Shown piece after piece: positions 6,331-13,177 of a stretch of 21,132 nt of DNA (within the stretch, counting starts at the first letter, position 1; the number at the start of each line of letters is the position of its first letter). Source of the stretch: a virus; the IMG/VR virus record IMGVR_UViG_3300009419_000126, positions 1 to 21,132 of that record; one strand, written 5' to 3'. A model generated the notes under the pieces. That model worked only from the letters and a program-made list of their open reading frames with translations. It did no database searches and had not been told where the DNA came from. Both the position numbers and the translations under genes were made by a program.

Positions 6331-6615
6331 ATGACATTGCAAGAAATCAATCGTGCTATCATCGCAGGCACTTTCTCTAACGAAGACCTGAATTCTATCG
6401 GGGATGCTATCAAGTTTGCCCGCAGTCAACTTGCTACCAAAGCCAAGTTTACATTCCGAGCAGGTTCACAAGTGAAGTTCACTAATTCCCGATCTGGTCA
6501 GACTGTACTTGGTACTGTTGAAAAGGTCAATCGTAAATTTATCATCGTCCGTGAAAACGGCAAAGCACTTGGTGGTAACTGGAAAGTGCCCGCTAACATG
6601 TTGCAAGCGGCTTAA
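6331..6615 (+). CDS. Phage protein with C-terminal SH3-like domain
   Basis: A protein of 94 residues with AAAGGACT well placed before ATG 6331. The N-terminal 38 residues are helical (LQEINRAIIAGTFSNEDLNS). The rest is a small beta-barrel pattern: FRAGSQVKFTNSRSGQTVLG, then TVEKVNRKFIIVRENG and WKVPANMLQAA. This arrangement is common in phage SH3/KOW-like proteins and may contact nucleic acid, but no partner is known. It is the first gene of the 6331-7022 operon. Confidence 0.82.
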   Translation: MTLQEINRAIIAGTFSNEDLNSIGDAIKFARSQLATKAKFTFRAGSQVKFTNSRSGQTVLGTVEKVNRKFIIVRENGKALGGNWKVPANMLQAA

Positions 6616-6636
6616 TTTTAACTTCAAGGAAAAATC

Positions 6637-6852
6637 ATGGAAAAAATTATCGTTGTTGTCGGTGCTATTGTTGTCGGTATTGCAGGTCTGTTGCTTCTCA
6701 GTTTTCTGTTGAGTTGGCCCGTGTACATGTTGTGGAATGGTTGCTTGGTCGGCGCTGCTGCAGGTGTAGCTGAAGTAACTTGGTTGCAGGCTTGGGGCCT
6801 GACTGTGTTGTGTAGCTTCTTGTTTAAGTCTAGTGTGAGTAATACAAAATGA
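6637..6852 (+). CDS. Small membrane protein, two predicted helices
   Basis: A protein of 71 residues with AAGGA before ATG 6637. A long hydrophobic run covers about residues 4-32, and a second stretch (WLQAWGLTVLCSFLF) covers 49-63, with an Ala/Gly-rich loop between. Tail KSSVSNTK. An ATGA overlap couples it to the next gene. Similar small proteins are common among T4-like aquatic phages, without known role. A holin-like function cannot be excluded but nothing specific supports it. Confidence 0.78.
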   Translation: MEKIIVVVGAIVVGIAGLLLLSFLLSWPVYMLWNGCLVGAAAGVAEVTWLQAWGLTVLCSFLFKSSVSNTK

Positions 6853-7022
6853 GCAAAGTAAACGAATTGTATATGGATATCGAATTGATGTTGGAAAAAG
6901 GCACCCATCCTGCTACAATCTCCGCAGTGCTTGACGTGCCGGTTTCTTGGGTTTATGAGGTTCTAGATGACGCCGAAAAACCTGATGAAGATTTTAGCTC
7001 CTTTAAAACAGTCAACAGTTAA
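6849..7022 (+). CDS. Small helix-turn-helix-like phage protein (57 residues)
   Basis: ATG 6849 overlaps the previous stop by four bases; TAA at 7020-7022. Residues 18-40 (GTHPATISAVLDVPVSWVYE and the following VL) match a helix-turn-helix spacing: helix, Gly/Asp turn, then a recognition-like helix SWVYEVL. The tail is acidic and probably disordered. A DNA-binding role is plausible but rests only on this pattern. It is the last gene before a 176-base gap. Confidence 0.7.
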   Translation: MSKVNELYMDIELMLEKGTHPATISAVLDVPVSWVYEVLDDAEKPDEDFSSFKTVNS

Positions 7023-7035
7023 TACTGTAGTACTA

Positions 7036-7140
7036 CTTTTTGGTGAACTAAAGTATTCATTTTAATGCCATAGGGACGCTAGGACCGATTCTTTTTGCAA
7101 TAATGCATCTTGATACAGTTCTAGCGTTTTTACCAAAAGT
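7036..7140 (+). other. Nested inverted repeats in the 7023-7198 gap: structured RNA or terminator
   Basis: This fills the largest non-coding gap of the arm. An outer pairing joins ACTTTTTGGT (7035-7044) with ACCAAAAGT (7132-7140), with one bulged T. An inner stem pairs 7076-7084 with 7119-7127 (ACGCTAGGA with TTCTAGCGT, one G-U). A short TGCA-ATAA-TGCA hairpin at 7096-7107 sits inside. A TTTTT run ends the inner stem. It could be a terminator for the 6331-7022 operon or a small structured RNA. No separate promoter was found for it. Confidence 0.4.
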
Positions 7141-7168
7141 TGACAATAAATGGGCATGGTGATATACT
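7140..7168 (+). promoter_or_regulatory. Sigma70-like promoter, TTGACAATAAAT class
   Basis: TTGACA 7140-7145 and TATACT 7163-7168 with a 17-base spacer starting AATAAAT. The first T of the -35 box is also the last base of the outer inverted repeat upstream. It drives gene 7199. Confidence 0.84.
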
Positions 7169-7198
7169 ATGTCTATAGATTGATTAAAGGAGCTTGAA

Positions 7199-7528
7199 AT
7201 GCGTGAACAGGAAAAAGAGTACAAATCTGCCGGTCAATGGGCTTGGTTCGCCGAGCGTGATGCTCGTATGCGTAGTGCAGTCAATAGTACTACTTTTAGT
7301 GATGCTCAAAAGCTAAAAGCCGAACGAGTTAAATTGGCTCTCGAACTGGTCTACCGTGCTGAAAAAGTATTCATTGAATATCGCAAAAAATTCATTAGTG
7401 TAAAAGTACACAAAGCACAAGTCCGTGATCGCAAGGGTCTGGTTCTGTTGGAAATGTGCTACCAAAATGAAGGTCTTGAAAAAGTTAAAACTGCTCAGGG
7501 CGTGACTTACCGAATCCTTAAGGCTTGA
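7199..7528 (+). CDS. Phage protein of unknown function, helical and basic
   Basis: A protein of 109 residues with AAAGGAG before ATG 7199. It is rich in Lys, Arg and Glu and mostly helical for the first 70 residues, with a probable long helix FSDAQKLKAERVKLALELVY. It ends in strand-like KTAQGVTYRILKA. No signal, membrane segment or catalytic motif is seen. It is a single-gene operon: it has its own promoter, and its TGA is part of the next -35 box. Confidence 0.8.
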   Translation: MREQEKEYKSAGQWAWFAERDARMRSAVNSTTFSDAQKLKAERVKLALELVYRAEKVFIEYRKKFISVKVHKAQVRDRKGLVLLEMCYQNEGLEKVKTAQGVTYRILKA

Positions 7529-7553
7529 CAATAAATGGGTTTGGGTATATAAT
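7525..7553 (+). promoter_or_regulatory. Sigma70-like promoter, TTGACAATAAAT class, overlapping a stop codon
   Basis: TTGACA 7525-7530 and TATAAT 7548-7553, 17-base spacer. TGA 7526-7528 ends the preceding gene. The leader shares ACAGTTAACTAAAGGACT with the promoter at 6270. Confidence 0.87.
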
Positions 7554-7585
7554 CATTACATAGACAGTTAACTAAAGGACTCAAA

Positions 7586-7810
7586 ATGACCAAGCAATTC
7601 GTACAAGTTAGTGCCCAAAAAGACAGCAACAATTTTGCTCACTGTAGCAACCTGAGCCTCATGGCAAATGAGGGTCTGACTGCCACGCAAGCATTGCGTA
7701 AATTGCAGGTTATGGCTGATGAGTACGCATTGAACGGGTACACAATCGAGTGGATCCGGGAAGATTTCGATGCCGTATACGAGGAAATGTACGGCGAATT
7801 GTTTGCCTAA
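7586..7810 (+). CDS. Small acidic phage protein, unknown function
   Basis: A protein of 74 residues with AAAGGACT before ATG 7586. A short beta-like N-terminus (KQFVQVSAQKD) is followed by two likely helices (LTATQALRKLQVMADEYALN and WIREDFDAVYEEMYGELF). Acidic overall. Compact and soluble, with no recognisable domain. It is expressed as a single-gene unit between two near-identical promoters. Confidence 0.78.
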   Translation: MTKQFVQVSAQKDSNNFAHCSNLSLMANEGLTATQALRKLQVMADEYALNGYTIEWIREDFDAVYEEMYGELFA

Positions 7811-7812
7811 AT

Positions 7813-7841
7813 TTGACAATAAATGGTTTTGGGCATATAAT
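7813..7841 (+). promoter_or_regulatory. Sigma70-like promoter, TTGACAATAAAT class
   Basis: TTGACA 7813-7818 and TATAAT 7836-7841, 17-base spacer. Nine bases after and including the -10 box match the promoter at 6270 (TATAATAGAATCTTA). It starts two bases after the previous stop. Confidence 0.87.
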
Positions 7842-7873
7842 AGAATCTTAAACAGTCGAACAAAGGAAACAAA

Positions 7874-8296
7874 ATGGCTTACTTCAATCAAGAACGCAAA
7901 CAGGAACGTGCTCCAGTTATCAAGGCTATCCTGAAAAAGTACGGTGTCAAGGGTTCGCTTGCTGTTCGCAACCACAGTACTTTTGTATTGAACATCAAGT
8001 CGGGTTCTATTGACTTTATTGAAAATTATATCAAGACCGATGCCGATAAAAACTACGGCAACAAAATGTCTGCTGACCAAGTTGCGTACATTCGCAAGAA
8101 TCAGGCCTTGGATGTAAACCCTTACTGGTATCAAGAACACTACACGGGTAAGGCTCTTTCTTTCCTGAAGGAAGTATTCAAAGCAATGAATGCAGGCAAT
8201 CACGACAACTCGGACGTACAAACCGATTACTTTGATGTGGGTTGGTATGTGGATGTAAACATTGGACAATGGAACACTCCGTATATTGTCCAATGA
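7874..8296 (+). CDS. Conserved-looking phage protein, unknown function
   Basis: A protein of 140 residues with the leader AAAGGAAACAAA before its ATG. It opens with a helical segment (QERKQERAPVIKAILKKYGV) and a strand pair (GSLAVRNHSTFVLNIKSG). It ends in an unusually conserved-looking aromatic stretch, HDNSDVQTDYFDVGWYVDVN then IGQWNTPY, with many Asp, Trp and Tyr. I recall related hypothetical proteins in large tailed phages but no function. It is soluble with no signal peptide. Confidence 0.82.
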   Translation: MAYFNQERKQERAPVIKAILKKYGVKGSLAVRNHSTFVLNIKSGSIDFIENYIKTDADKNYGNKMSADQVAYIRKNQALDVNPYWYQEHYTGKALSFLKEVFKAMNAGNHDNSDVQTDYFDVGWYVDVNIGQWNTPYIVQ

Positions 8297-8320
8297 ATTG
8301 AATAATGGGTAACATAATGG

Positions 8321-8349
8321 TTGACAACAATGTCCTTTTGTGTTATCAT
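8321..8349 (+). promoter_or_regulatory. Sigma70-like promoter for the 8414 operon
   Basis: TTGACA 8321-8326 and TATCAT 8344-8349, 17-base spacer. Unlike the other promoters the spacer does not start AATAAAT, and the -10 box lies inside a dyad (8341-8356). Confidence 0.72.
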
Positions 8350-8356
8350 TATAACA
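8341..8356 (+). promoter_or_regulatory. Operator-like dyad over the -10 box
   Basis: TGTTAT (8341-8346) and ATAACA (8351-8356) form a perfect 6-base inverted repeat around CATT, spanning the -10 hexamer and the expected transcription start. The placement suits a repressor site. It could also be a chance result of AT-rich promoter DNA. Confidence 0.4.
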
Positions 8357-8384
8357 GTGCTGTGAATTTAGCGGCACGTTTTTT
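8357..8384 (+). terminator. Intrinsic terminator/attenuator in the 5' leader of gene 8414
   Basis: Stem GTGCTG 8357-8362 with CGGCAC 8372-8377 (one G-U pair), 9-base loop, followed by TTTTTT at 8379-8384. It starts right at the predicted transcript start of the 8321 promoter and lies 30 bases before the gene. It therefore reads as an attenuator of this promoter, or a terminator of the upstream unit that the promoter overlaps. Confidence 0.55.
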
Positions 8385-8413
8385 AAACTTAGCTTTTATT
8401 TAAAGGAAACAAA

Positions 8414-8806
8414 ATGGCTAATTCTAATCAAACTTTCAAAGTCGCTGGTATTACAATTCACAACGGCAATGCTAAGGTTCGTTTCACCGATGACATGGTT
8501 CGCCGCATCAAACAGTTCACTAAAGGTGGTGCTTCACGGGTAGACTTTGTTGAGTTGCCCAGTGAGATGACTAAGGTTGAAGCATTGAAATATCTTGCAA
8601 CACTACCCGAGTTCGCTAGTCCATCTGATCAGGCAACAATTGCTGATACTCTTGAGGACAAGACTAAAGAGGCAAGTAAAGGTGAAGTCAAGGTTAAGGC
8701 TTCTAAAACAAAACCAAGTATTGATGCTATCAAGGCGCGTGGCAAGAAAACTAAAGAGGTGTCTGCGGAAGACATTCTTGCGGCAGTCGGTGACGCTCCC
8801 TTTTAA
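8414..8806 (+). CDS. Phage protein with charged low-complexity tail, unknown function
   Basis: A protein of 130 residues preceded by AAAGGAAACAAA, the same leader as gene 7874. Residues 1-50 look like a small mixed domain (FKVAGITIHNGNAKVRFTDD and VRRIKQFTKGGASRVDFVEL). PSEMTKVEALKYLATLPEF follows, then a Lys-rich linker (about 85-112) and an acidic end (VSAEDILAAVGDAPF). The basic linker with an acidic hydrophobic tail recalls small phage ssDNA- or protein-binding factors, but this is only an impression. It has the most elaborate leader of the arm (promoter, dyad, attenuator), so its dose may be controlled. Confidence 0.8.
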   Translation: MANSNQTFKVAGITIHNGNAKVRFTDDMVRRIKQFTKGGASRVDFVELPSEMTKVEALKYLATLPEFASPSDQATIADTLEDKTKEASKGEVKVKASKTKPSIDAIKARGKKTKEVSAEDILAAVGDAPF

Positions 8807-8820
8807 TTTACATTTATTAA

Positions 8821-9033
8821 ATGAATTTAAATTTGTCTACATTCCGTCGCTCATTTAATCCTCGTAAAGAATTTGATCCTGCAAACAAAAAAGATTTGCA
8901 AGAATTCAAGTTCTTTAAGAAAAATGGTAAATGGAAAAACGGTTGTCCATTCTATTTAGAAGATCCGTTCGTTGAGATTCCGGCAATGTGTGAAAGTAAA
9001 TTCACAAGTTACATGCTAGAAAAAATGAAATAA
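8821..9033 (+). CDS. Small basic phage protein, unknown function
   Basis: A protein of 70 residues starting at ATG 8821, 14 bases after the previous stop, without a clear ribosome site. It is basic in the first 45 residues (many Lys, Phe, Arg) and then has NGCPFYLEDPFVEIPAMCES, whose two cysteines and proline pattern recur in small T4-like phage proteins. The end (YMLEKMK) is helical. It is the last rightward gene and ends at a strong bidirectional terminator. Confidence 0.75.
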   Translation: MNLNLSTFRRSFNPRKEFDPANKKDLQEFKFFKKNGKWKNGCPFYLEDPFVEIPAMCESKFTSYMLEKMK

Positions 9034-9060
9034 AAAAGCCCCTTAATTGGGGCTTTTCTT
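9034..9060. terminator. Bidirectional intrinsic terminator between converging arms
   Basis: A 9-bp stem AAAAGCCCC (9034-9042) with GGGGCTTTT (9049-9057), 6-base loop, and a T-rich flank in both directions. It lies directly after the last rightward stop and about 20 bases past the stop of the leftward fibre gene, so it serves both transcripts. Confidence 0.9.
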
Positions 9061-9079
9061 TTGTACACTCTGAATTAGC

Positions 9080-10840
9080 TTACCAACTTGTTGTACCAGC
9101 AAACTTAGACCAAGTGTCCGTTGCTACACAAACATACAGGTTTCCACCACTATCGTATGCAGCCTGACCTGCTATTCCCGTACTTGTGTTCGCTATAGGA
9201 GCAGTGCTCCAAATTACAGTATTAGCATTGATTACTGGTAGGGCAACAAATGTGCCGTTACCTGTAAGAACATTTGAAACGTTACCATCTAAGTTAATTG
9301 TTGCGATATTACCGACTGAAGGGACTGTTGGAATAGCGACATATGTGCCATTGCCGGTTAATAGATTGCTTACATTTCCATCTAAGTTAATCGTTGCGAT
9401 ATTACCAACAGTCGGGATAGCAATGTTAGCAAATACACCATTACCTGCTAACCAAGTTTGACTGTTACCATCTAGGTTTAATGTTGCGATGTTGCCAACA
9501 GTTGGTACAACTGGGATAGCAACATAGGTTCCATTACCAGTTAGTAGATTACTTACATTTCCATCTAAGTTTAATGTTGCAATGTTGCCAACTGAAGGAA
9601 TAGCAATGTTAGCAAATACACCATTACCTGCTAACCAAGTCTGACTGTTACCATCTAAGTTAATTGTAGCTATGTTGCCAACTGTTGGGACAGCAACATA
9701 TGTACCATTACCGGTTAATAAATTACTTACATTACCATCTAAGTTAATGCTTGAAATATTACCTAATGATGGAGCACCGGTTAAGTTAGCGTAAGGCACG
9801 TTACTTAAGTTAGCACCATCGGCAGTAATGATACCTGTTGTGACAATTGTATTAGACCCAAATGCTGCCAATAGCGATACTACATTGCTATTACCATAAC
9901 TACTATTTGCGTCTGCACCAAATGTTCCATCGCCTCTCAATACATTTGAAATGTTACCATCTAAGTTAATTGTTGCGATGTTACCAACTGAAGGAATAGC
10001 AATATTAGCAAATACACCATTACCTGCTAACCAAGTCTGACTGTTTCCATCTAGGTTTAATGTTGCTATGTTGCCAACTGTCGGAACTACTGGGATAGCG
10101 ACATATGTTCCATTACCAGTTAGTAAATTACTTACATTTCCATCTAGGTTTAATGTTGCTATGTTGCCTAAACCAGAAACATTTGCGGCCGCTACACTAA
10201 ATGCCGTATTAGCGACATTAGCATTAGCTACAAAACCGGAAACATTAGCACCGGCAATAGCAGTCAGTGCTTGACCGTTACCTATGATATTACCTACACT
10301 TACATTACCAGTAGTTGTTATTGTGTTACTACCAAATGCATTTAGTAAGGAAACAACATTGCTATTACCATATGCGCTGTTTGCATCTGCTCCCCATGAG
10401 CCATTTCCTCGCAACACATTACTCACATTACCGTCTAAATTAATTACTGCAATATTGCCCGCCGTAGTACTAACGGTTACTGTACCAGAACCACCTGCTG
10501 AAGATGATACTATATTAACACCGTTTCCTGCGAGTATAGCATAAACTCCAGTTTGATTTACTACAGTTTGTCTGATAGTTTGGTCAATTGCGCTAACATA
10601 AGTGGTTCCTTGAGAACTATATACTGTTACCACGTCTGCTGGCTGATTGTTTGCACTAGTAGTTAGTGTAACATTATTTGCATTAACACTAGCAGTTGTT
10701 CCTACAAAAATAGCCTCACCGTCAGAAACAGTAGATTTCCCATTAGCTATAATAACTGATTGAGCCAGTTGACTCTCTATACTGCGTAATACAGTTGGAT
10801 CACTTAGTCCAACTGTTGGTTGTGTTCTTGAGGTTGCCAT
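9080..10840 (-). CDS. Repeat-built tail-fibre/adhesin-like structural protein
   Basis: A protein of 586 residues, low in charge and rich in Gly, Asn, Thr, Val and Ala. An N-terminal region (1-125) precedes ten copies of a ~30-residue unit, GNIAT-(L/I)-NLDGN, followed by either VSNLLTGNGTYVAIP or SQTWLAGNGVFANIAIP. A second module, YGNSNVVSLLxAFGSNTI, occurs twice (157 and 315). The end is a short domain, AAYDSGGNLYVCVATDTWSK. Such repeats suit a trimeric beta-structured fibre or decoration protein on the virion. GGAG precedes the ATG, and a late-type ATAAATAC box lies 22 bases upstream of the start. It shares its repeat with the next gene upstream (10949-13159). The exact virion position and receptor are unknown. 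Confidence 0.85.
   Translation of the reverse strand: MATSRTQPTVGLSDPTVLRSIESQLAQSVIIANGKSTVSDGEAIFVGTTASVNANNVTLTTSANNQPADVVTVYSSQGTTYVSAIDQTIRQTVVNQTGVYAILAGNGVNIVSSSAGGSGTVTVSTTAGNIAVINLDGNVSNVLRGNGSWGADANSAYGNSNVVSLLNAFGSNTITTTGNVSVGNIIGNGQALTAIAGANVSGFVANANVANTAFSVAAANVSGLGNIATLNLDGNVSNLLTGNGTYVAIPVVPTVGNIATLNLDGNSQTWLAGNGVFANIAIPSVGNIATINLDGNISNVLRGDGTFGADANSSYGNSNVVSLLAAFGSNTIVTTGIITADGANLSNVPYANLTGAPSLGNISSINLDGNVSNLLTGNGTYVAVPTVGNIATINLDGNSQTWLAGNGVFANIAIPSVGNIATLNLDGNVSNLLTGNGTYVAIPVVPTVGNIATLNLDGNSQTWLAGNGVFANIAIPTVGNIATINLDGNVSNLLTGNGTYVAIPTVPSVGNIATINLDGNVSNVLTGNGTFVALPVINANTVIWSTAPIANTSTGIAGQAAYDSGGNLYVCVATDTWSKFAGTTSW
9236..10165 (-). repeat. Nine ~90-base repeats encoding GNIATxNLDGN units
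   Basis: The DNA encodes nine of the ten units of the fibre protein, interrupted once near residues 309-358. Two unit types (VSNLLTGNGTY and SQTWLAGNGVF) alternate. Repeats are near-identical at protein level but differ at silent positions (for example ccatctaagttaat versus ccatctaggtttaat on the + strand). That indicates older duplication under protein-level selection. Confidence 0.85.
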
Positions 10841-10861
10841 TTTATTATTTCTCCGTTATTG

Positions 10862-10869
10862 TATTTATG
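10862..10869 (-). promoter_or_regulatory. T4-late-promoter-like box CATAAATA
   Basis: On the minus strand CATAAATACAATAACGGAG leads into the fibre gene start. T4-like late promoters are TATAAATA boxes read with a phage sigma factor. A very similar stretch (GATAAATAC, then AATAAGGA) precedes the fibre gene that starts at 14461. Confidence 0.5.
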
Positions 10870-10893
10870 CATTATTTACAGATTCTGTGATCC

Positions 10894-10916
10894 AAAAATT
10901 ACTGACCACATGTGGT
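10894..10916 (-). terminator. Possible weak terminator after the 10949 fibre gene
   Basis: The perfect 12-base palindrome ACCACATGTGGT (10905-10916) is followed on the minus strand, six bases later, by TTTTT (10898-10894). The stem is short and the gap to the U-tract is long. It could instead be a protein-binding palindrome between two fibre genes. Confidence 0.3.
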
Positions 10917-10948
10917 ATTACTGTTGCTATTTTTATACTTTTATTTAA

Positions 10949-13159
10949 TTAACCTATACGCCAGTTAGTACCATCGCACCAAACACATACAGTATTTGAT
11001 CCACTGTTACCTACGATTGCACCAAAGTTTCCTACTGGTGCTAAGTTAGCGTCACTGACAAATGCTCTAAATCCTGCTACTGCATATTGGCCGGATGGTA
11101 ATGTATCTACTGTTAGCACAGGACTTTGAGTTACCCCGACTTCGGTAAACAAGTAATTTTTAGCATTGGTTGTTAATTTAATACCATTTACTGATGTTAG
11201 TCTATTTGGTAGTGTGAATTGAGCAATTTGTTGACCAACGCCAGTTCCATTTACAGTAAATGTTCCTGCGCCGCCACCTGTATATACTCCAGTAACAGTT
11301 GTAGATGTGCTACCAAGTATTATGGTATCACCTACTTCCATCAATGCTAATACGCCTAGCATATAAGTGGAAGATGCATTAGTGAATGTCAGGGTATTGC
11401 CAGCCCAAACTAAATCATCATACTGAAATAATATATCAAATGTAACAGGTGGAATATTATTTGTTATTATACTACCTTGTGGTAATACTAAGTTACCAGC
11501 AGTGTCAAATGTCCAAGTGTTACCACCACTGTGTACGAATACATTAGGAGCAGCTCCGTTATAGTAACCTACTTCAAAACTTGAATCTTCACCGCCTAAG
11601 AATATATTAGAAAGTGGTTGATTGATATTTGAACTTGGTGCTCGTAAGTGTATATGTCCTGGACTAGTTGGATCAAGCACTAATGCCTGTACGCTATAGG
11701 CAACATCTGGTGTAAAGATCATTGTGCTTGCATTTGGACTTAATGGATCCAAAGAACTGTTAGCAACACTTTGAATTACACTGTTGCCACCTGCTAAGAT
11801 TAAATTACCAGTATTATCAAGTGTCATTGCGTATGATACATTATTAGCACTATCATAAGATGACATAATGATATTGCCAGTGCTACTTACTTGAACAAAC
11901 TTTTGATCGTTACCTACAATCAAATCATATGCTTCATTGTTGCCTGTATCAAAGTGAATATGACTTGCTACATCACCTGAACGAACTCTTACATATGCCA
12001 AGTTAGCAGTAAAGTCTGCACCGGCACTTAACTCTAATTGTGAATTGTCGCCTTGAATAGTAACATCATCAAATGTTACATTACCTGTGTTAGCACCACC
12101 TGCTACTGCCGCAAACACGCCGTTACCGTACAATACATTACTGTTACTACCATCTAAGTTGATTGTTGCAATATTACCAACAGTCGGGACGACTGGAATA
12201 GCAACATATGTACCATTGCCGGTTAATAGATTGCTTACATTACCGTCTAAGTTTAATGTTGCTATGTTACCTAAGCCAGTAACATTGGCAGCAGGATATC
12301 CATTAGAAAATTGTAAATCAGCAAGAACATATGTAGCATCAACTCTTGTTGCAGTTAGTGTACCATCAGCAGGATTGTATTGCAAATTATCATCAGCATC
12401 TATGTGTAAACTCTTGTCGCCGGGTCCGGCGCTTAGTACCACGTGGTATGAGAAGTTATTATTAACATCGGATACATCAAGATACTGAGATAAGTTAGCA
12501 TTACCAACTGTACCCGATACATTAGCACCTTGTATATTTGACAATCCGTTGCCATTACCAGCTAAGAAAGGAGATGTAAATACACCTGTCGTCTTATTAA
12601 ATGTAAATCCAGTATTACCACCAAACGAACCGGCATCATTGAATTGTACTTGTGTATTACTACCACCTGGTACACCATTCCCACCGCCTGTTTGCGCTGT
12701 CCATGACAGATTACCTGTGCCGTCTGTTTGTAATACGTAGCCGCCAGTGCCACCAGTAATTTTAACATTACCGACAGCACCTAAGTTAGCAGTTGTTCCA
12801 ACAGCTAATGTTGTGATAGATGCTAACCCGGTTGTACTTAAATTACCTACATATGCAGTGCCGTTACTTGTTATATTGCCGTTAACTGTTGCGTTGCCAG
12901 ATACTGCTAAGTTAGTTAATATACCGACACTAGTTATGTTTGGCTGTGCCGCATTAGCTACTGAGTAAGCAATATTAGCTGTACTAACTGCCGCATAGTT
13001 TCCGCCTGATTGTGAGAGTATGACATTAGCAAGATTACCTAGTGTTGTTTTTTGTGTAGTAGGTACACCTGCCATGTTGACAACTGGTAGTAATGTGGTA
13101 ACTGCTAAGTTGGCACTTCCTATGTCTGTTAGTTGTGTGATTTTAATTTGTGTTGCCAT
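10949..13159 (-). CDS. Large tail-fibre-like structural protein
   Basis: A protein of 736 residues, poor in charge and rich in Asn, Gly, Thr and Val. The N-terminus (MATQIKITQLTDIGSANLAV) is of a type used to attach fibres. The next part contains GGYVLQTDGTGNLSWTAQTG, the common phage-fibre 'Q-x-T-x-G-x-G-x-x-W' peptide. Two GNIATxNLDG units (near residues 296-350) are nearly the same as those in the neighbouring 9080 gene. Long beta-rich stretches with HIHFDTGNN and HIHLRAPSSN follow, then a C-terminal domain ending VCVWCDGTNWRIG, typical of fibre tips. AGGAT precedes ATG 13159. The gap from the preceding gene is 18 bases, so the two are likely co-transcribed. Confidence 0.83.
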   Translation of the reverse strand: MATQIKITQLTDIGSANLAVTTLLPVVNMAGVPTTQKTTLGNLANVILSQSGGNYAAVSTANIAYSVANAAQPNITSVGILTNLAVSGNATVNGNITSNGTAYVGNLSTTGLASITTLAVGTTANLGAVGNVKITGGTGGYVLQTDGTGNLSWTAQTGGGNGVPGGSNTQVQFNDAGSFGGNTGFTFNKTTGVFTSPFLAGNGNGLSNIQGANVSGTVGNANLSQYLDVSDVNNNFSYHVVLSAGPGDKSLHIDADDNLQYNPADGTLTATRVDATYVLADLQFSNGYPAANVTGLGNIATLNLDGNVSNLLTGNGTYVAIPVVPTVGNIATINLDGSNSNVLYGNGVFAAVAGGANTGNVTFDDVTIQGDNSQLELSAGADFTANLAYVRVRSGDVASHIHFDTGNNEAYDLIVGNDQKFVQVSSTGNIIMSSYDSANNVSYAMTLDNTGNLILAGGNSVIQSVANSSLDPLSPNASTMIFTPDVAYSVQALVLDPTSPGHIHLRAPSSNINQPLSNIFLGGEDSSFEVGYYNGAAPNVFVHSGGNTWTFDTAGNLVLPQGSIITNNIPPVTFDILFQYDDLVWAGNTLTFTNASSTYMLGVLALMEVGDTIILGSTSTTVTGVYTGGGAGTFTVNGTGVGQQIAQFTLPNRLTSVNGIKLTTNAKNYLFTEVGVTQSPVLTVDTLPSGQYAVAGFRAFVSDANLAPVGNFGAIVGNSGSNTVCVWCDGTNWRIG
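12107..12275 (-). repeat. Fibre repeat units shared with the 9080-10840 gene
   Basis: Two GNIATxNLDG units with the VSNLLTGNGTYVAIPVVP form lie here and match units of the other fibre gene closely at DNA level (accattgccggttaatag occurs in this one and, with one base changed, near 9348). Such shared blocks can drive gene conversion between the two fibre genes. Confidence 0.75.
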
Positions 13160-13177
13160 TTTTATATCCTAAATTCT

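Noticed and set aside
7103-7162. A 19-codon + strand frame in the 7023-7198 gap
   Set aside because: It has no ribosome site and its end overlaps the 7140 promoter; inverted repeats explain this stretch better.
8305-8403. A 32-residue + strand frame spanning promoter, dyad and attenuator
   Set aside because: It begins upstream of the promoter that should transcribe it, has no ribosome site and runs through the hairpin and T-tract; explained better as regulatory DNA.
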